Part shown: positions 1-11,116 of the stretch, in pieces
How the letters are laid out: every line of letters begins with the position of its first letter
How positions within the stretch are numbered: the first letter of the stretch is position 1
Assembly (NCBI GenBank): GCA_029204225.1
Contig: CM055099.1
Location: 55,736,386 to 55,800,385 of the forward strand
DNA: 64,000 nucleotides
From: Diphasiastrum complanatum
Taxonomy: Eukaryota > Streptophyta > Lycopodiopsida > Lycopodiales > Lycopodiaceae
Reading direction: 5' to 3'
Made by a program: the position numbers and the translations under genes
The notes under the pieces: model-generated
What the model was told of the DNA's origin: nothing
Seen by the model: the letters and a program-made list of their open reading frames with translations, nothing else
Databases searched by the model: none

Positions 1-84
1 CTAGCACAGTAAACCACAACAGAAAACAAAAAAATTAATAAAATAAAGCCATATTGTATCAACAAATTTTTTCCATTTATGGAT

Positions 85-525
85 TCAATTTTGCCACCAG
101 GCCAACCAACTTTCCAATTCACTCAAACTGTTCTCATATGCATTGTCCATCTTCCACCATGCAGTTATTTTGTTATAGATTTTGTCAGAGGCATCACGAT
201 CCAATGCATCTCGCCACTGCAAGCATAAAGCGATATGCTCATCTCTTGATGATTGTTTTATGTACTTTGTAGTGTGTTTATTCACACTGTCCATTAAATG
301 AAATAAGCATGATCTCTCTTTTCCAACCATTGGTGTGTTAGCATCCTTGCCATTAACAATGCGCACAACATTCCAATTTGCTTGTGTCTCATCTGCCATA
401 AATCCTCGAAATGTGGTTGGATCATGCACATAATCAGACATAACACGATTCAACAACTCCCGAACATCCTCAACTTTCATATCACAAATCACAATGGTTT
501 GCATGGATTGGTTTCTGCATAACAA
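85..525 (-). CDS. unrecognised ORF, possibly a transposase-like remnant
   Basis: A 146-codon open frame on the minus strand encodes a soluble acidic/basic protein with no membrane segment. Visible features are a run KERSCLFHLMDSVNKHT followed by a cluster of Trp residues (WRDALD, ITAWW, ESWLAWW). The Cys-Phe-His stretch and the Trp-rich tail remind me of MULE-related transposase-like proteins of plants, but I cannot name the family with confidence. The frame stops at 85 and nothing convincing continues to its left. It lies downstream of a decayed gypsy gag on the same strand but does not resemble gypsy pol. It may be an exon or a pseudogene fragment; no start context or splice sites are clear. 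Confidence 0.3.
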   Translation of the reverse strand: MLCRNQSMQTIVICDMKVEDVRELLNRVMSDYVHDPTTFRGFMADETQANWNVVRIVNGKDANTPMVGKERSCLFHLMDSVNKHTTKYIKQSSRDEHIALCLQWRDALDRDASDKIYNKITAWWKMDNAYENSLSELESWLAWWQN

Positions 526-639
526 ATTTCATATTAGATGAGTAGAACAAAGTAGCTTATGAGACAACTAGAAATGGAATAATCTGACATGCAAAAAATT
601 GGATTAATTTTTACCTGATGTCATAGACATGAGCAGCCA

Positions 640-1809
640 TTCTGACCCAAACCACGTAACACTGGCATCAGTTGCGTAGCGTACGCTATTGGTTGTGGAT
701 GATATTGAGGTTGATTGGGGTCGTATCCAGGCTATGCCATCTCATAGGAGTAGATCGCCTCTGCTTGATAAACATTGACATTGGGATCCTCTATTTAGTA
801 GATAGCAAGATCAACAACCATGTGAGATTGTAGATGAGGGCGCATGCTGATTGACTACAAATGGTTGTCTAGGTTGATAAGGAACTAGGCCTGTTGGCCT
901 TGGTTGGTATTGTCCTGGCCTCGGCGCGGATGGATTTGGATTGTAATCTGGTGCGTAATTTTGAGGTCCAGGTGGCCTATAGGGGCGATACATAGGTCAT
1001 GCCGCTTGTGGAAAATATGTTCTTACATGTAGGCACTCATTTGCGGTGTGGTTTTGAGAACAAATAGGACACCACATGTTCTCACGGATTGGAAAGGGTT
1101 TTTCAGCAACATCCTTCAATACCTTTTGGAAGTCTGAGGTTGGCTTCTCCACCTGAGCTTGTTGTGCTTTTTGCCACAAGGTGTTGAATGATATCGACCT
1201 CGCTAGATGAGAATGATCCTTCCCATGTGGGAAGTCTCATGCTTAACTAGCCCCTTTTCCCTCCTGTCATGATAGTCATAATCCTCATCAGACCCTTCAT
1301 CTTTTTCACAGATGGCGGCATCCATGGCATCTTTCAATCGCTCGTACGAGTCTGCGGGTTTCAATTCTCTCCTAATGGCCCACTAAAAAAAGTTTAATGG
1401 CCATTTTTTCAGTTACATTATCATCGACACACTCTACTTTAAGACGCTTGAAGTGTTTGATGTAGGTGCGTACAGACTCTTTACTTCGCATCTTGATATG
1501 CATCAACGGGATGAAAGGACTCTAAGTCAATTTGGAGGGTTTGAACTTTTTGATGAGTGCTGCGGTGATGGTCTCCCAAGATGTGTTGTCCGAGCCTTCA
1601 AAGTTCAAAAACCACTCTTTCGCGTCACCTTGTAGAACCCTAGGGAATAACTGTACTTTTTCTGTGTCAAATTCGTCCTTATAAAATTTACAAGCATTGT
1701 TGAAATCTTGGAGAAATCGTGTTCGATCTGATTCTCCATCATACTTAGGTGCATCAATACTTGGAAGTCGTTTCTCCAACTTGGGCAATGGATTGGATGT
1801 CCCTGCCAT
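640..1809 (-). pseudogene. Ty3/gypsy gag, broken
   Basis: Reading from 1809 leftward, the first 95 codons carry a Retrotrans_gag-like core: PKYDGESDRTRFLQDF, then GDAKEWFLNFEGSDNTSW and a final IKKFKP. Later frames give a zinc knuckle CPICSQNHTANEC (C-x2-C-x3-H-x4-C, the plant gypsy spacing) near 1070, then a Pro/Tyr/Gln-rich tail (YRPYRPPGPQNYAPDYNPN) running in pieces to about 640. At least three frame breaks separate these segments (near 1520, 1190 and 995), so no full Gag can be made. No protease, RT or integrase follows, so the rest of the element is lost or lies elsewhere. Because gag is on the minus strand, its leader and 5' LTR should lie to the right. Confidence 0.75.
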
Positions 1810-2584
1810 GTTGATTTGAATGGATTATCACAAGACCAGGCAAATGGTTTGGATGGATGGATGAGGGTAAAGGTCTCTCCCTAGTCTATGGCTTCTATGT
1901 ATGTCATGTCTAAGGCCAGGACCCTACTAGATATGCCTATGGCTTATTCCAACTACACTTGGCAAAATTATTTTGCCGATGGTTGATGAGTAGGTACTTA
2001 CAAAATGGATTTGTTACAAGCCAAAGTGATGTGATAATAAGTTAGATCGATTGTGTGGGATACATACCAAATAATGGTTCAGTGGATGACGCTAGGTTTC
2101 CGATTGTTATCTCCTTGAGTGGAATGAAGGTGTGACAAAAAGGCTCTCGTACAAAGGCTTGCAGCTTGAGCGAAATATCAGAGTGGGGAATTTTGATAGG
2201 ATAGCAATTTGTGTGACTTTTGCAAATATGGCTCTGATAGAGTATTCGCACAACTAGTAAAGTATTTGTTGGGTGTTAGATAACTTGGGGCTCGTGTTTT
2301 GCGAGTACATACCTTAGCAGGAATTGGCTGAAAAAGTTATTTTTCATCGATAACTCACCTAGGGTTGCCTTGTAGCAATTCGCACAATAGATAGTAGATG
2401 CAACTTGGCAAGAAACACGTAATGTTTTGTCTGTGCGAATTATGTTAGTGCTCAGGGACACATTTTGAGAGATACTTATAAACCTCGAGTGAGAGGTGAT
2501 TTTACAGTGAAAGCTCAGAAATTCCTCTCAGCCAGACGCATAAGGCCTTCTGATGCAGGGGTCATGGGAATGAAGGAACTCGCA

Positions 2585-2860
2585 CCTTACGGATGACAAA
2601 AAACAAGTCAAAATGACACGCGCAGGGTTGAAGGATTTCCAAAACAACTAGAAATGACTCGCACAAGTAAACGATGCAAAAAATCAAAACGAATCGCACA
2701 AACCCGAATAATTCAAAAAACAAGTCAGAATGGCTCGCACCGATCCGAAGAATGCAAAAAATAGCTTGAAATGACTCGCATAGTGGGTTGAAAAGTGAGG
2801 AACTCCCTCACAAATTGGAATAAGACAAAAAAATAGTTTGAAATGACTCGCATAGTTGAA
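2585..2860. repeat. degenerate tandem repeats with AATGACTCGCA core
   Basis: About five imperfect units each contain a block like CAAAAAA-GTCAAAATGACTCGCA, spaced roughly 50-70 bases, in an A-rich setting. The units are too diverged for an exact period. They may be subrepeats of the leader of the adjacent gypsy element. Confidence 0.5.
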
Positions 2861-3170
2861 ACCGTGGAACTAGAAGATCAGAAGCAGACCTTGGTGAAGA
2901 TCAGAAGCTGTGAGAAATTGATGACTGCTCGCATAACCCACTCGCACATATCTGAAAAATGTCTGAAAACATTGTTGATGAAAAACAGATCGGTGCAGGT
3001 TGAAAAACGGCTATGATGATAGTTGAAAAACGATGGAGATGACAACAGAAAAAATGATGGAAATGACAGCTGAAAAATGATGGCTATGATGGTAGCTGAA
3101 AAACGACTCACCAACTGAAAAACAGCTAAAATACCTCTGACAAACAAACCTCTAAAAATGTCTGAAAATG

Positions 3171-3303
3171 TCTGAAAAATGGCTAAATACTTATGAAAAA
3201 CACCTCTCTGAAAAACGTGGGAATATCTCCCTAAAAAACCTCTAAAAACATCTGAAAAATGGCTGAAATACTTATGAAAAACACGTCTCAGAAAAACATG
3301 AGA
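3171..3303. repeat. 80-bp direct repeat, two copies
   Basis: A 53-base block beginning TCTGAAAAATGGCT at 3171 recurs at 3251 with a few changes, giving a period of 80. The preceding 200 bases hold many shorter copies of CTGAAAAAYG, so this is the best-preserved part of a wider degenerate array. Confidence 0.65.
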
Positions 3304-3870
3304 ACAACAATGCCTTCAAAGTGGGTAAAAGGAGATGTGGAAAATGCCCTGCATCGCACCTAGTTCATACCTCCATCGCTCTTGCTGTACCCGAGATTTG
3401 TCAATTCAGAAAGTGTAGTTCAAGGAGGAAATCCGTGCATCACAAGGCAGTGGAACTCCAGCACTGGATATGCTTTGCAAGAAGGGCCATGGAAAATCTG
3501 TGTGCAAGAAGGCCCATGTGTAAGAAGAATCGTGGACAACAAGATTGAGACTCTAAACCCTAAAAACCTAGCAAAGATGCTAAAAACAAGAAGAATGTTA
3601 AAAACAAGCAAGAAGAACAAGCATGAAGGATGCTAAAAGCAAGCAAGCAAGAAATAAACAAGTATTGACACTACAAATGGAAAAAAAGAGGAAGCATCAG
3701 GTAGAGAAAGCGAGAAAAAGAGTGGCAACTTGAAAACAATCTTGAAACAATAAAACAAAAGCTTAAAACTTGCAAATCAATAGCAAATAGCTTTAGGTGA
3801 GCAAAACTCTGCCTCCCAATGTGGCCTGCCAGCATGCCCTCTTCTCCTCTTCCACGTGGCCCTGGCCCTG

Positions 3871-3874
<4 letters not shown>

Positions 3875-3923
<49 letters not shown>
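3875..3923. repeat. (CT)n microsatellite
   Basis: Uninterrupted CT dinucleotides of about 48 bases, ending in a C run. Any open frame across it (Leu-Ser repeats) is an artefact. Confidence 0.95.
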
Positions 3924-3925
<2 letters not shown>

Positions 3926-3934
3926 CCTTAGTTT

Positions 3935-4324
3935 CTAAAGCTGCAATGCAAGATCAAATAGTGTACAATACAATGCTAAGTATTTGTGCATTGCAAAGAT
4001 TTGCAAAGGAATCCTCATTAAGTGGGCCCTTCTTATGTGTGTATATTTAGTGATGTAGGCACATGCAGCTTCCAATTCTTTACAAGTGATGGCCTCCAAC
4101 ATAATGCCATACTTGTTTTTCCATTTATCTATAGATGTATCCAAGAACTTGGCATAAGGTTGCTGTAACATATCTGTCCACTTTTTGGGCTTCTCCTTAT
4201 GGCCACTTGGAAATCCAAAGGCATTAAGGTTGCTACCAGCTAGATATACAAACAACTGAAAGTTTGGCATGTCGATTCTGAATGTTAGCTGCTTGTTGTC
4301 GAAGCTCTCATAAGTCTGGAACAT
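3935..4324 (-). CDS. unrecognised ORF of 129 codons
   Basis: This minus-strand open frame contains a hydrophilic centre, KEKPKKWTDMLQQPYAKFL, followed by IDKWKNKYGIMLEAITCKELEAACAYI. It has no signal peptide, no zinc motif and no recognised catalytic residues. It overlaps the end of a copia integrase scrap at 4308. It may be an exon or relic of a larger transposon protein, or chance. I do not recognise the family. Confidence 0.2.
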   Translation of the reverse strand: MFQTYESFDNKQLTFRIDMPNFQLFVYLAGSNLNAFGFPSGHKEKPKKWTDMLQQPYAKFLDTSIDKWKNKYGIMLEAITCKELEAACAYITKYTHIRRAHLMRIPLQIFAMHKYLALYCTLFDLALQL

Positions 4325-4511
4325 GAGATATAGGCTTTAATGTCCCCTTGAAGATTATGAAGTAGTTGAAGGCTTTTGATTTCTTCTTTATAAAATACAC
4401 AATAGTGCTTCTGGAAAATTCATCAATAAAAGTTATAAAATACTTGGCATCTTTCAGTGAAGGACTTTTCACCAGGCCACAAATGTCTGAATGTACACAA
4501 TCCTCTAGCAA
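4308..4511 (-). pseudogene. Ty1/copia integrase core fragment
   Basis: The frame encodes VHSDICGLVKSPSLKDAKYF, then ITFIDEFSRSTIVYFIKKKS. This is the start of a copia integrase core: first catalytic Asp in HSD, second region in FIDEFSR. Only about 60 residues survive; the HHCC zinc domain upstream and the DNGGE segment downstream are missing. It is on the strand opposite to the RT scrap beside it, so the two do not belong to one intact element. Confidence 0.8.
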
Positions 4512-4555
4512 TATGCTGATGACTTGATTTAAATAGTTTCCTGCAAAACAAGAGG

Positions 4556-4653
4556 AAATGAAACGCTACCCGTTTCAATCAATCATTGGCTCACTGATGT
4601 ACGCAATGATCTGCACACGACTAGACCTTGCATATTTGACCAGTACACTTAGT
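4556..4653 (+). pseudogene. Ty1/copia RT C-terminal fragment
   Basis: The plus strand encodes KRYPFQSIIGSLMYAMICTR and then LDLAY, the end of a copia reverse transcriptase. The nucleotide sequence is nearly the same as 47875-47975 in the large copia element of this window, so both derive from one family. It stops abruptly in a T run at 4653. Confidence 0.8.
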
Positions 4654-7600
4654 TGATTTTTTTTTTTTTTTTCAGACTAATTGTTAGTATAAGCTCATAG
4701 CTATTATAGATCATAGTTAACTTTGTGAGCACATTGTTTCGTTCGCTATTGATTTGTACTCACCTGCATCATCTAACTTGTATTTCTATACATTCAATAT
4801 GTATAAATGATTGTCTGGTTATTTTAGATCTTGTCAGTGTGTTGTATGCTTTACGCCTTCTGTCCGACTCTCTAATCAATTTGTCTGATTGAATGCTCTT
4901 TTACTGTTGCAATCAAACTTTGTCTTGTGTTCGCCTACTGTAGTACCATCGATCAGTCGACCACTGCCTTTGCAGTAGAGGATTGTTCCGATCCGATTGT
5001 TCGACCTGTTCGTCTGATCCATTCATTTTTTCCAACACTACAAACATTATTAGAAAGCAAGGATATTGGAGTTTAAGACAACTTTTGGAGGTTACTCTAT
5101 ATTAGATGTATTGGTACAACGTGTTTACATGCATTCAAGAATAAAGTATAGGATGTCAATCCTCATAATCATAAAAAATGTAACTGTAAGTTTATCAAAA
5201 TGTTTTCACTTTGTTGCTATCACAGGTGGTTTTTTTATTTAAGCTCTCAAGATGCTTATATCCATTAGAAGAAGTGTTTTTTCTTTTAGATTTATATCCA
5301 TCAATCATAAGTGAATGGAAGCCAACACAATCACTTGAAGGTATATTGGACGTGATTCACTCTGATGTTGGGAAGTTGCAATATAGTGGAAGAAGTCCGA
5401 AGGATCTAGTAGATAGTCACATATTCTTTTATGAATCTAAATATATTCTAGAAAGGGATGGGAGTTTTGGTAAGCTTGAAGAGACACCATTGCCAGGCTT
5501 TCAGAGTGCTGAGTAAACTACTCCTAACAATATTGTTTCTAATCATTTAGCCGCAAACTATTCTTAGATGTGAAGAATGCAATGAAGATAAATACCAGAT
5601 CGAAGATTGTTCACCGAAGCTAATTTCTCTCATTATATATTTGCTAATTTTTTTCAAGTACAACTGTTCAAAGGACAACCACTTTATTTATTTGTAAAGA
5701 TTCATCAGACGATATTTTGTCAGATCTTATGGATAAAGGCTGGGATAGTAAGACAAATGGAGATATAAAATGTAGGATAAAAACATTTTCAATGATTTAT
5801 CTCACTTTCAACTATCAGAGATTTAGAAAAACTGGTAGGACTTGGCTACCACTAGGTCAAGACTTTCAAATGGATGGTCACACAGATTGAAAAGAGATAA
5901 ACATCATATGCAATGAGGAATTTCTAACTATGATTGAGGTGGAAGAGCACTAGAGCCTTGATTATATCAGATAAGAGCATTGGAGCCTTGATTATATCAG
6001 ATAAGAGTTCATTCTTCTACAAAATATCTACCCAATTATTTCAGATCGAGTAGTGGTTTCGTTTTAGTGATTACCTTCTAGCACATATTGTCAACAAATA
6101 GTAGCGTTGCCTTTCAAGATAGTTTAGCAATAATATGTTGTACATATCAACAATCATTTTACTTATCTTTGATGCTGATTTACTAGCTAGTTTAGAGTCT
6201 TATTTTTTTAATCAAGCCTTTTGCATTGATTTTGATCTTTGACTATAGTCGTAAACATTGGATTTTAAAATTAAAACCATTTAAGAGTGATGCATTATCC
6301 AAGATTGTTCTAGGAATGTAGTTCTACTGGCTCACTCTAGAATGATGATTCACAACCTATGACATAACATTGATTTTGATAAGATGGCAACTAATCACCA
6401 TAACAAGAATTATGTTGGACTATGCAAGTTCATGAGTGTAAGAGCGCTTTCTATCGTCCATTAGCTTCTGATAAGCAAAGACTTTATATTTAAGATACAT
6501 TGCAATTGTATCATTAGCTCCTAATTTCTTTTTTGTTGTACAAGTCAGTTTTGAATTCAACTAAACAACTATAAATGTTAATTTTTTGGGTAAGATCTCT
6601 AAAACAACTTCTTTTTCGAATTTTAGAACAATTCAAAGGAGTGGTGTAATTTTTTTTTTTTTTTGTGTTCGATAAAAGTGCTAGTTGTAAAGTCACTTCA
6701 AATATTTTTGATTTGGCACACAGCTGAGGGTAGACTCCTGAGACGCCAGTAGTATGCCGTCCAGATCATTTGTTCTGGGACACCAACGGTATATTGTAGA
6801 GTTGTTATATTCGAATTGTTATTAGTATTAAGGAGTTTGTTATTCTATAGGGTTGATCGAATTAATTCTATATATTTCGATTATTTGATGTTTAATTCTA
6901 CAAAACCAAGGTGGTAGTGGCTAACTGTGTTGTCAAATATATGTTGATAACTAGATTTTATAAACTAAAAGATATTAGAAGTGCTAAAATTTCAATTTTT
7001 GCAATATCATTATCTCTGTGGGAACGATAATTTTGTATTCTACATTGAAATCTCATATCTAAAATTAGTATGCTATGACAACTATCATACCATCACTAGT
7101 ATTTTAAATTCATAAAATACAAGGATAATATTATAATTTTTGCATGGAGTCATTGTCGTACCAAAGCTATTACTTCATATGCATAAATACAAGAATATAC
7201 ATAAGTAATGATCATGGATAACAAACATCTCCAATACATTGAATTGGCAAAGTTTTAATATTCCAAAATCTAGGCCAATGAATCATTAAACCAATAAATG
7301 TTATTGCACAGTGTGATCTAGCTAGCAAGCCCAAGATTAGAATTTTGTGGATATAATGTTAGCCCATAGGCTTTAAGAATGGTGCTAATAATGTAAATAA
7401 AAGGATATCATACTTAAGATTTTAAGCCTAATTGTGGTTATTTTTGCGAATGCAATCATCATCCAAGGATATTGGAGGCCTCAAGGGTGGTGGAACACAA
7501 AGCCTTTGTTTGGAGAGCCTTTTCCCAAGTTTGATGGCAAGTTGGCACATCCAAGAGTGGTGGAGAGGGATGAATTTATATGCAATTGTGGTTGATATGG

Positions 7601-8364
7601 AAGTAAGAGGTCTACCACTACCACCCTACAATTTGAGAGCATCTCAAATGGGTGGCATCATGAGTTTGTTGCTATAGGCTAAGTTCACGTCTCAATTTCA
7701 TAGGTAATACAATGGAGAAGAGTATGGTCGCACTATCATATAATGGGTGGATGGTTGGACCAATATCTCACAATCACCCATTAACCTTCTTATGAGAGTA
7801 GCACATTGATACCTGCGTGACACAACAAATGCATGACAATCAGTAAGGGTGGTGGGTACTTGGTGTGTGGAAGTCACATTGTTGAAGCATCCACCAAACT
7901 TTAACGTTCCTTGGCTTACATTGCACTTGTGATTGCAGTTGAAGCCATCTTCGCTTCTACACTCATGTTATGAAGCATTCATGTGATTGCTCTGCCACCC
8001 TCGGACAAGGTCGGGGTTGGACATGGCTGTCTTATTTAGGAGTAAATCACGTGGAATTCTCTAGGTTGAGAGCCAATTTTGCCCAAGAACCCAATGATCG
8101 CTGAGCTTGCTACCACACTGGTCAATTCCACAATATGCTCAAAATTTTCATTTGACATGTACATGTCTTCAATTTTGTTCTTGGCCAGAGAACGTTATAC
8201 TTCAGGTTGATAATATAGTAGATTTCCTAGGTAGTAAGTAAGCTCCTCTAGGAATGTGATCAAAAGGCTTCATCTACAAACAAATAAAAAAACAAGTAAA
8301 GTGAAATGAAATTCTCTACTTCGAGAACGTCCACATTCGTTTGGTGTGAGTCGGAGCTGGTTGC
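4654..8364. other. long stretch without a supported gene
   Basis: AT-rich sequence with no convincing exon. A frame at 5211-5516 (+) includes EGILDVIHSDVG, which could be a decayed copia integrase HSD motif, but the rest matches nothing I recognise. A frame at 7432-7677 has no domain signal. Otherwise I see only T runs and a small tandem duplication at 5944-6003. Confidence 0.5.
5944..6003. repeat. 30-bp tandem duplication
   Basis: Two adjacent 30-base units (5944-5973 and 5974-6003) beginning AGAGCAYTRGAGCC and ending ATATCAGATA differ at only two positions. Confidence 0.85.
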
Positions 8365-8433
8365 GTCAAAGTCAAAACTCACTTTATGAGGAGAGAGACG
8401 TCACCAAGTCACTCTCCTCAAGTCGTCTTGACC
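8365..8433 (+). promoter_or_regulatory. conserved distal promoter block with W-box-like and TGACG-type sites
   Basis: About 0.6 kb upstream of the first RLK start lie GTCAAAGTCAAA (8365-8376; two TTGAC cores on the minus strand), ACGTCA (8398-8403) and TTGACC (8428-8433). TTGAC is the core bound by WRKY factors, and TGACG is bound by TGA-type bZIP factors. The block AACTCACTTTATGAGGAGAG beside them is conserved in the inverted paralogue (37061-37076, minus sense), where TGACG is also kept (37044-37048). Function is inferred from motif and conservation only. Confidence 0.4.
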
Positions 8434-8589
8434 GAAGACTTCTATGTCTCAGTCACTGTAGACACAGTTTAACACGGTTAGGCCATTAAGAAGCCAAGGG
8501 GAAGGAGAAGAGAGAGATGGAGCACTGTGTCCCACCGATCGATCGTTGCTGTTCTATTTTGCTGATTCTGCTCTTCCTTTCTCACCTTC

Positions 8590-8800
8590 CTTCTTCTTCT
8601 TATGCTTGTTGATCTTGAAAGATTGCTGACGAACAGAAACATGTGATCCTTCTCCTCTTGTTGCTGCTGTTGTTGTTCGAGGTGCTGCTGTATTGGATCG
8701 TGCAGCTGGAGGTTAATTTTCTTCTTCTTCTTTACAAACCGTGTGGGTGTGGGGTCCCGGTCTCCGTTCACGCCCGGCCTCAACTTTTCTGGGCACGGAA
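8590..8800 (+). other. conserved 5' leader/promoter segment shared by both RLK copies
   Basis: This segment matches 36560-36790 (opposite strand) at high identity, including a CAG/CAA-rich tract and the neighbouring CACACGGTTTG. On the strand opposite to the RLK it can be read as a Gln-rich peptide in both copies. However, indels of 8 bases and a later frame change mean the reading frame is not preserved. It is therefore better seen as conserved untranslated leader or promoter DNA. Confidence 0.5.
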
Positions 8801-8969
8801 GTCAGCTTTGGATGGTGAGAGCGCGCATCCTAGAAGTTGGAGCAAACCAGCGCTACCTTCAAGAGCTGTTCAGCATAGCAAGCAATCTGATCATGTAACT
8901 ACAAGATGATTTCCTGCTGAAGCAATTTGGAAGAATTTGTTGCATGTAGATGAGTGCAACAGACAAGAA

Positions 8970-11056
8970 ATGGATAGTCCAAGAGTGAACACCTTACTCT
9001 TTTCAAGTTACAAGATACCAATTCTTCCCACACAGTACTTTCTCCTTGTTTTAAGCCTTCAGGCCCTTATCTCCACTGTCTTCCACAGCCTCAGTTACGC
9101 TTGTCCAACAACCAATTATTGCGGTAGTATACAAATCAGAAATCCATTCAGTATCACTGACGGATGTGGCGATCCGAGCTACAGACTAACTTGCGGTCAG
9201 CAGAACAAGCTGTATCTGCAGCTTAGCTCTACTCCTTACGAGATCCAGGACATAGATTACGATACGCATATCATCAGTCTGGTTGACTTTGAAGATTCAT
9301 CTTCTTGTACAAATCTTCGTAATTCTGTTGTCAGCACATATATGTACTCCCTGCATGTCATGGTTAAACTCGAAGTTTGTGTAAACAGCAATCAGGCTAC
9401 TGTTTTTAACCTGAGCTCTATTATTCCATTGCTTTGTTTGTCTTCTTTTCCGAAGACTTCCTGCGCTATTGATGCGTTCTATGGGTGCAGCAATGATCCC
9501 ACTCATTGCTGTGCATATGCCGTACCAAATGACTCCAATTTAACATGTGCCGCATATACTGGAGCTTTTCGTAATGCGTCAATATCTGAAACTACAAAAG
9601 TTGGCATCAGATATGTTGATGAATTTCTTAAGCTGGACTTTAGAGATTTATCTACTCAAGCAAGCCACAAAAATTTCAATACGACTTCTCTAGCTATTGG
9701 TAAGAGACTACCAGATTCTTCATTTCTTTTTTGAACATCAATTTAAGGGCGATGATCAGATGATGGGGTCAGTCATAAAAGCATCTGAGTAAGAACGATT
9801 CTTTCGTCTTCAATCTAACGTGTTTCGGGTGCATGTGCTTCATTGCAGGACTTTCTGTAGGGGGTGCGGTTGCCATATTGGGCTTGATCGGAGTTTTCCT
9901 GCTGTTTTTGAAAAGGCGGAGAATTGCAAGCAGTAAAGATGCCGTTGGCTTCTATCCGAGTTCTGAGCAAAACAAGGTTTTGATGCAGAAGCTCAATTCC
10001 GGGGAAACAGCTCTCTTTTCGTACAGAGAACTTGAGATATCTACGGATTATTTCTCAGAAACGAGGTTATTGGGGGGTGGAGGATTCAGCAGTGTTTACA
10101 AGGGCATTCTCAGAGATGGACAGATCGTCGCTGTGAAGAAGCTCAATCAGTGGAACAAACAAGGAATGCATCAATTCCACAATGAGGTGACAATCCTATC
10201 CAAGGTCAGGCATCCCAATTTAGTTCAGCTTCACGGATCCTGTGTTGAGGGGAGAGAATTGCTGCTGGTGTACGAGTTCGTCCCCAATGGAACTCTTGCT
10301 GATCACCTCCATGGCAATGGGGGCAAAGGGCTGAGCTGGGCAACTCGTCTGCGAGTTGCAGCGGAAACCGCTCGTGCCCTGGCATACCTTCACGACAGCG
10401 TCTGCCCGCCGATCTTCCACAGAGATGTCAAGGCTACGAACATTCTTCTGGATGCAAGCTTCCATACTAAGGTAGGAGATTTTGGGCTCTCCAGACTTGT
10501 TCCTATGGAGGTAACGCACATCTCCACGGCTCCGCAAGGAACACCAGGCTATCTGGATCCAGACTACCATGAAAGCTATCAATTGACTGACAAGAGCGAT
10601 GTTTACAGTTTCGGTGTACTTTTGATGGAGATGATATCTGCCAAGAAGGCAGTGGACATCTCTAGGGAGAGGAAAGAGATCAACCTTGCATCTTTAGCCA
10701 TTTCAAAGATTCAAGGCGGGGCATTGGATGAGCTAGTTGATCCCAAGTTGGAGATCGAATCCAAGCCAGAGGTAAAACAGATGGTGACAAGCGTAGCAGA
10801 GCTTGCATTCTGCTGTCTATCTCAAGAGAAGGATGATCGGCCTTGCATGAAGGAAGTGTCAGAAAAGCTTGAGCAAATCCTGCAACAAGGTTATGGTCCA
10901 TCTTGGATATCACCACAGGAAAACCTAACGACAGTCATGGATAATAGCGAGATACGCTTGCTTATCAAAACAAGTCCCAAATCTCCGAATTCTGTGATCG
11001 AACACAAATGGCTCAGCAGTACCGATTCTTCAAACAACAGTAAAGGTGAGTTCTAA
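8970..11056 (+). CDS. LRK10L/WAK-associated receptor-like protein kinase, copy A
   Basis: Two exons (8970-9699 and 9849-11056) encode 645 residues. A hydrophobic leader (about residues 20-42) is followed by a GUB_WAK_bind-type ectodomain: C45, C51, NPF at 58-60, CGDPSYRLTC at 66-75. A second Cys-rich block has CAIDAFYGC and HCCAYAV. The membrane helix is about 246-264, followed by KRRR. The kinase has a P-loop GGGGFSSVYKG (319-329), VAIK-type Lys340, helix-C Glu356, HRDVKATN (434-441, catalytic Asp436), DFG 454-456 and GTPGYLDPDY, so it is an RD Ser/Thr kinase with all key residues. The start at 8970 is chosen over the in-frame ATG at 8937 because only the former is conserved in the paralogue. 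The family senses wall or apoplastic signals at the plasma membrane; the ligand here is unknown. Confidence 0.93.
9700..9848 (+). other. intron of RLK copy A
   Basis: GTAAGA donor at 9700 and TTCATTGCAG acceptor ending at 9848; phase 1, 149 bases. It separates the ectodomain from the membrane helix, and the joined codon is Gly. The paralogue has an intron at the same position and phase. Confidence 0.92.
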
Positions 11057-11116
11057 GATCGACAAGAGCTGATTTCTAACTGCTTAAGACCAGCTTATTC
11101 AAGATGTGGGTTCAGC

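Larger units (their letters stand above)
1810..3870. other. upstream leader/LTR region of the gypsy gag, repeat-rich, no gene
   Basis: No credible coding sequence is seen. The stretch sits where the untranslated leader and 5' LTR of the minus-strand gypsy element should be. It contains two families of degenerate short repeats, annotated separately. LTR ends and primer-binding site could not be located. Confidence 0.4.

Noticed and set aside
8478-8783. Divergent Gln-rich gene upstream of each RLK (also 36540-36956)
   Set aside because: DNA is conserved but indels not divisible by three and frame switching between the copies argue against coding.
8937-8969. Upstream in-frame ATG of RLK copy A as start
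   Set aside because: The paralogue has a stop codon in the corresponding segment; the ATG at 8970 is the conserved one.
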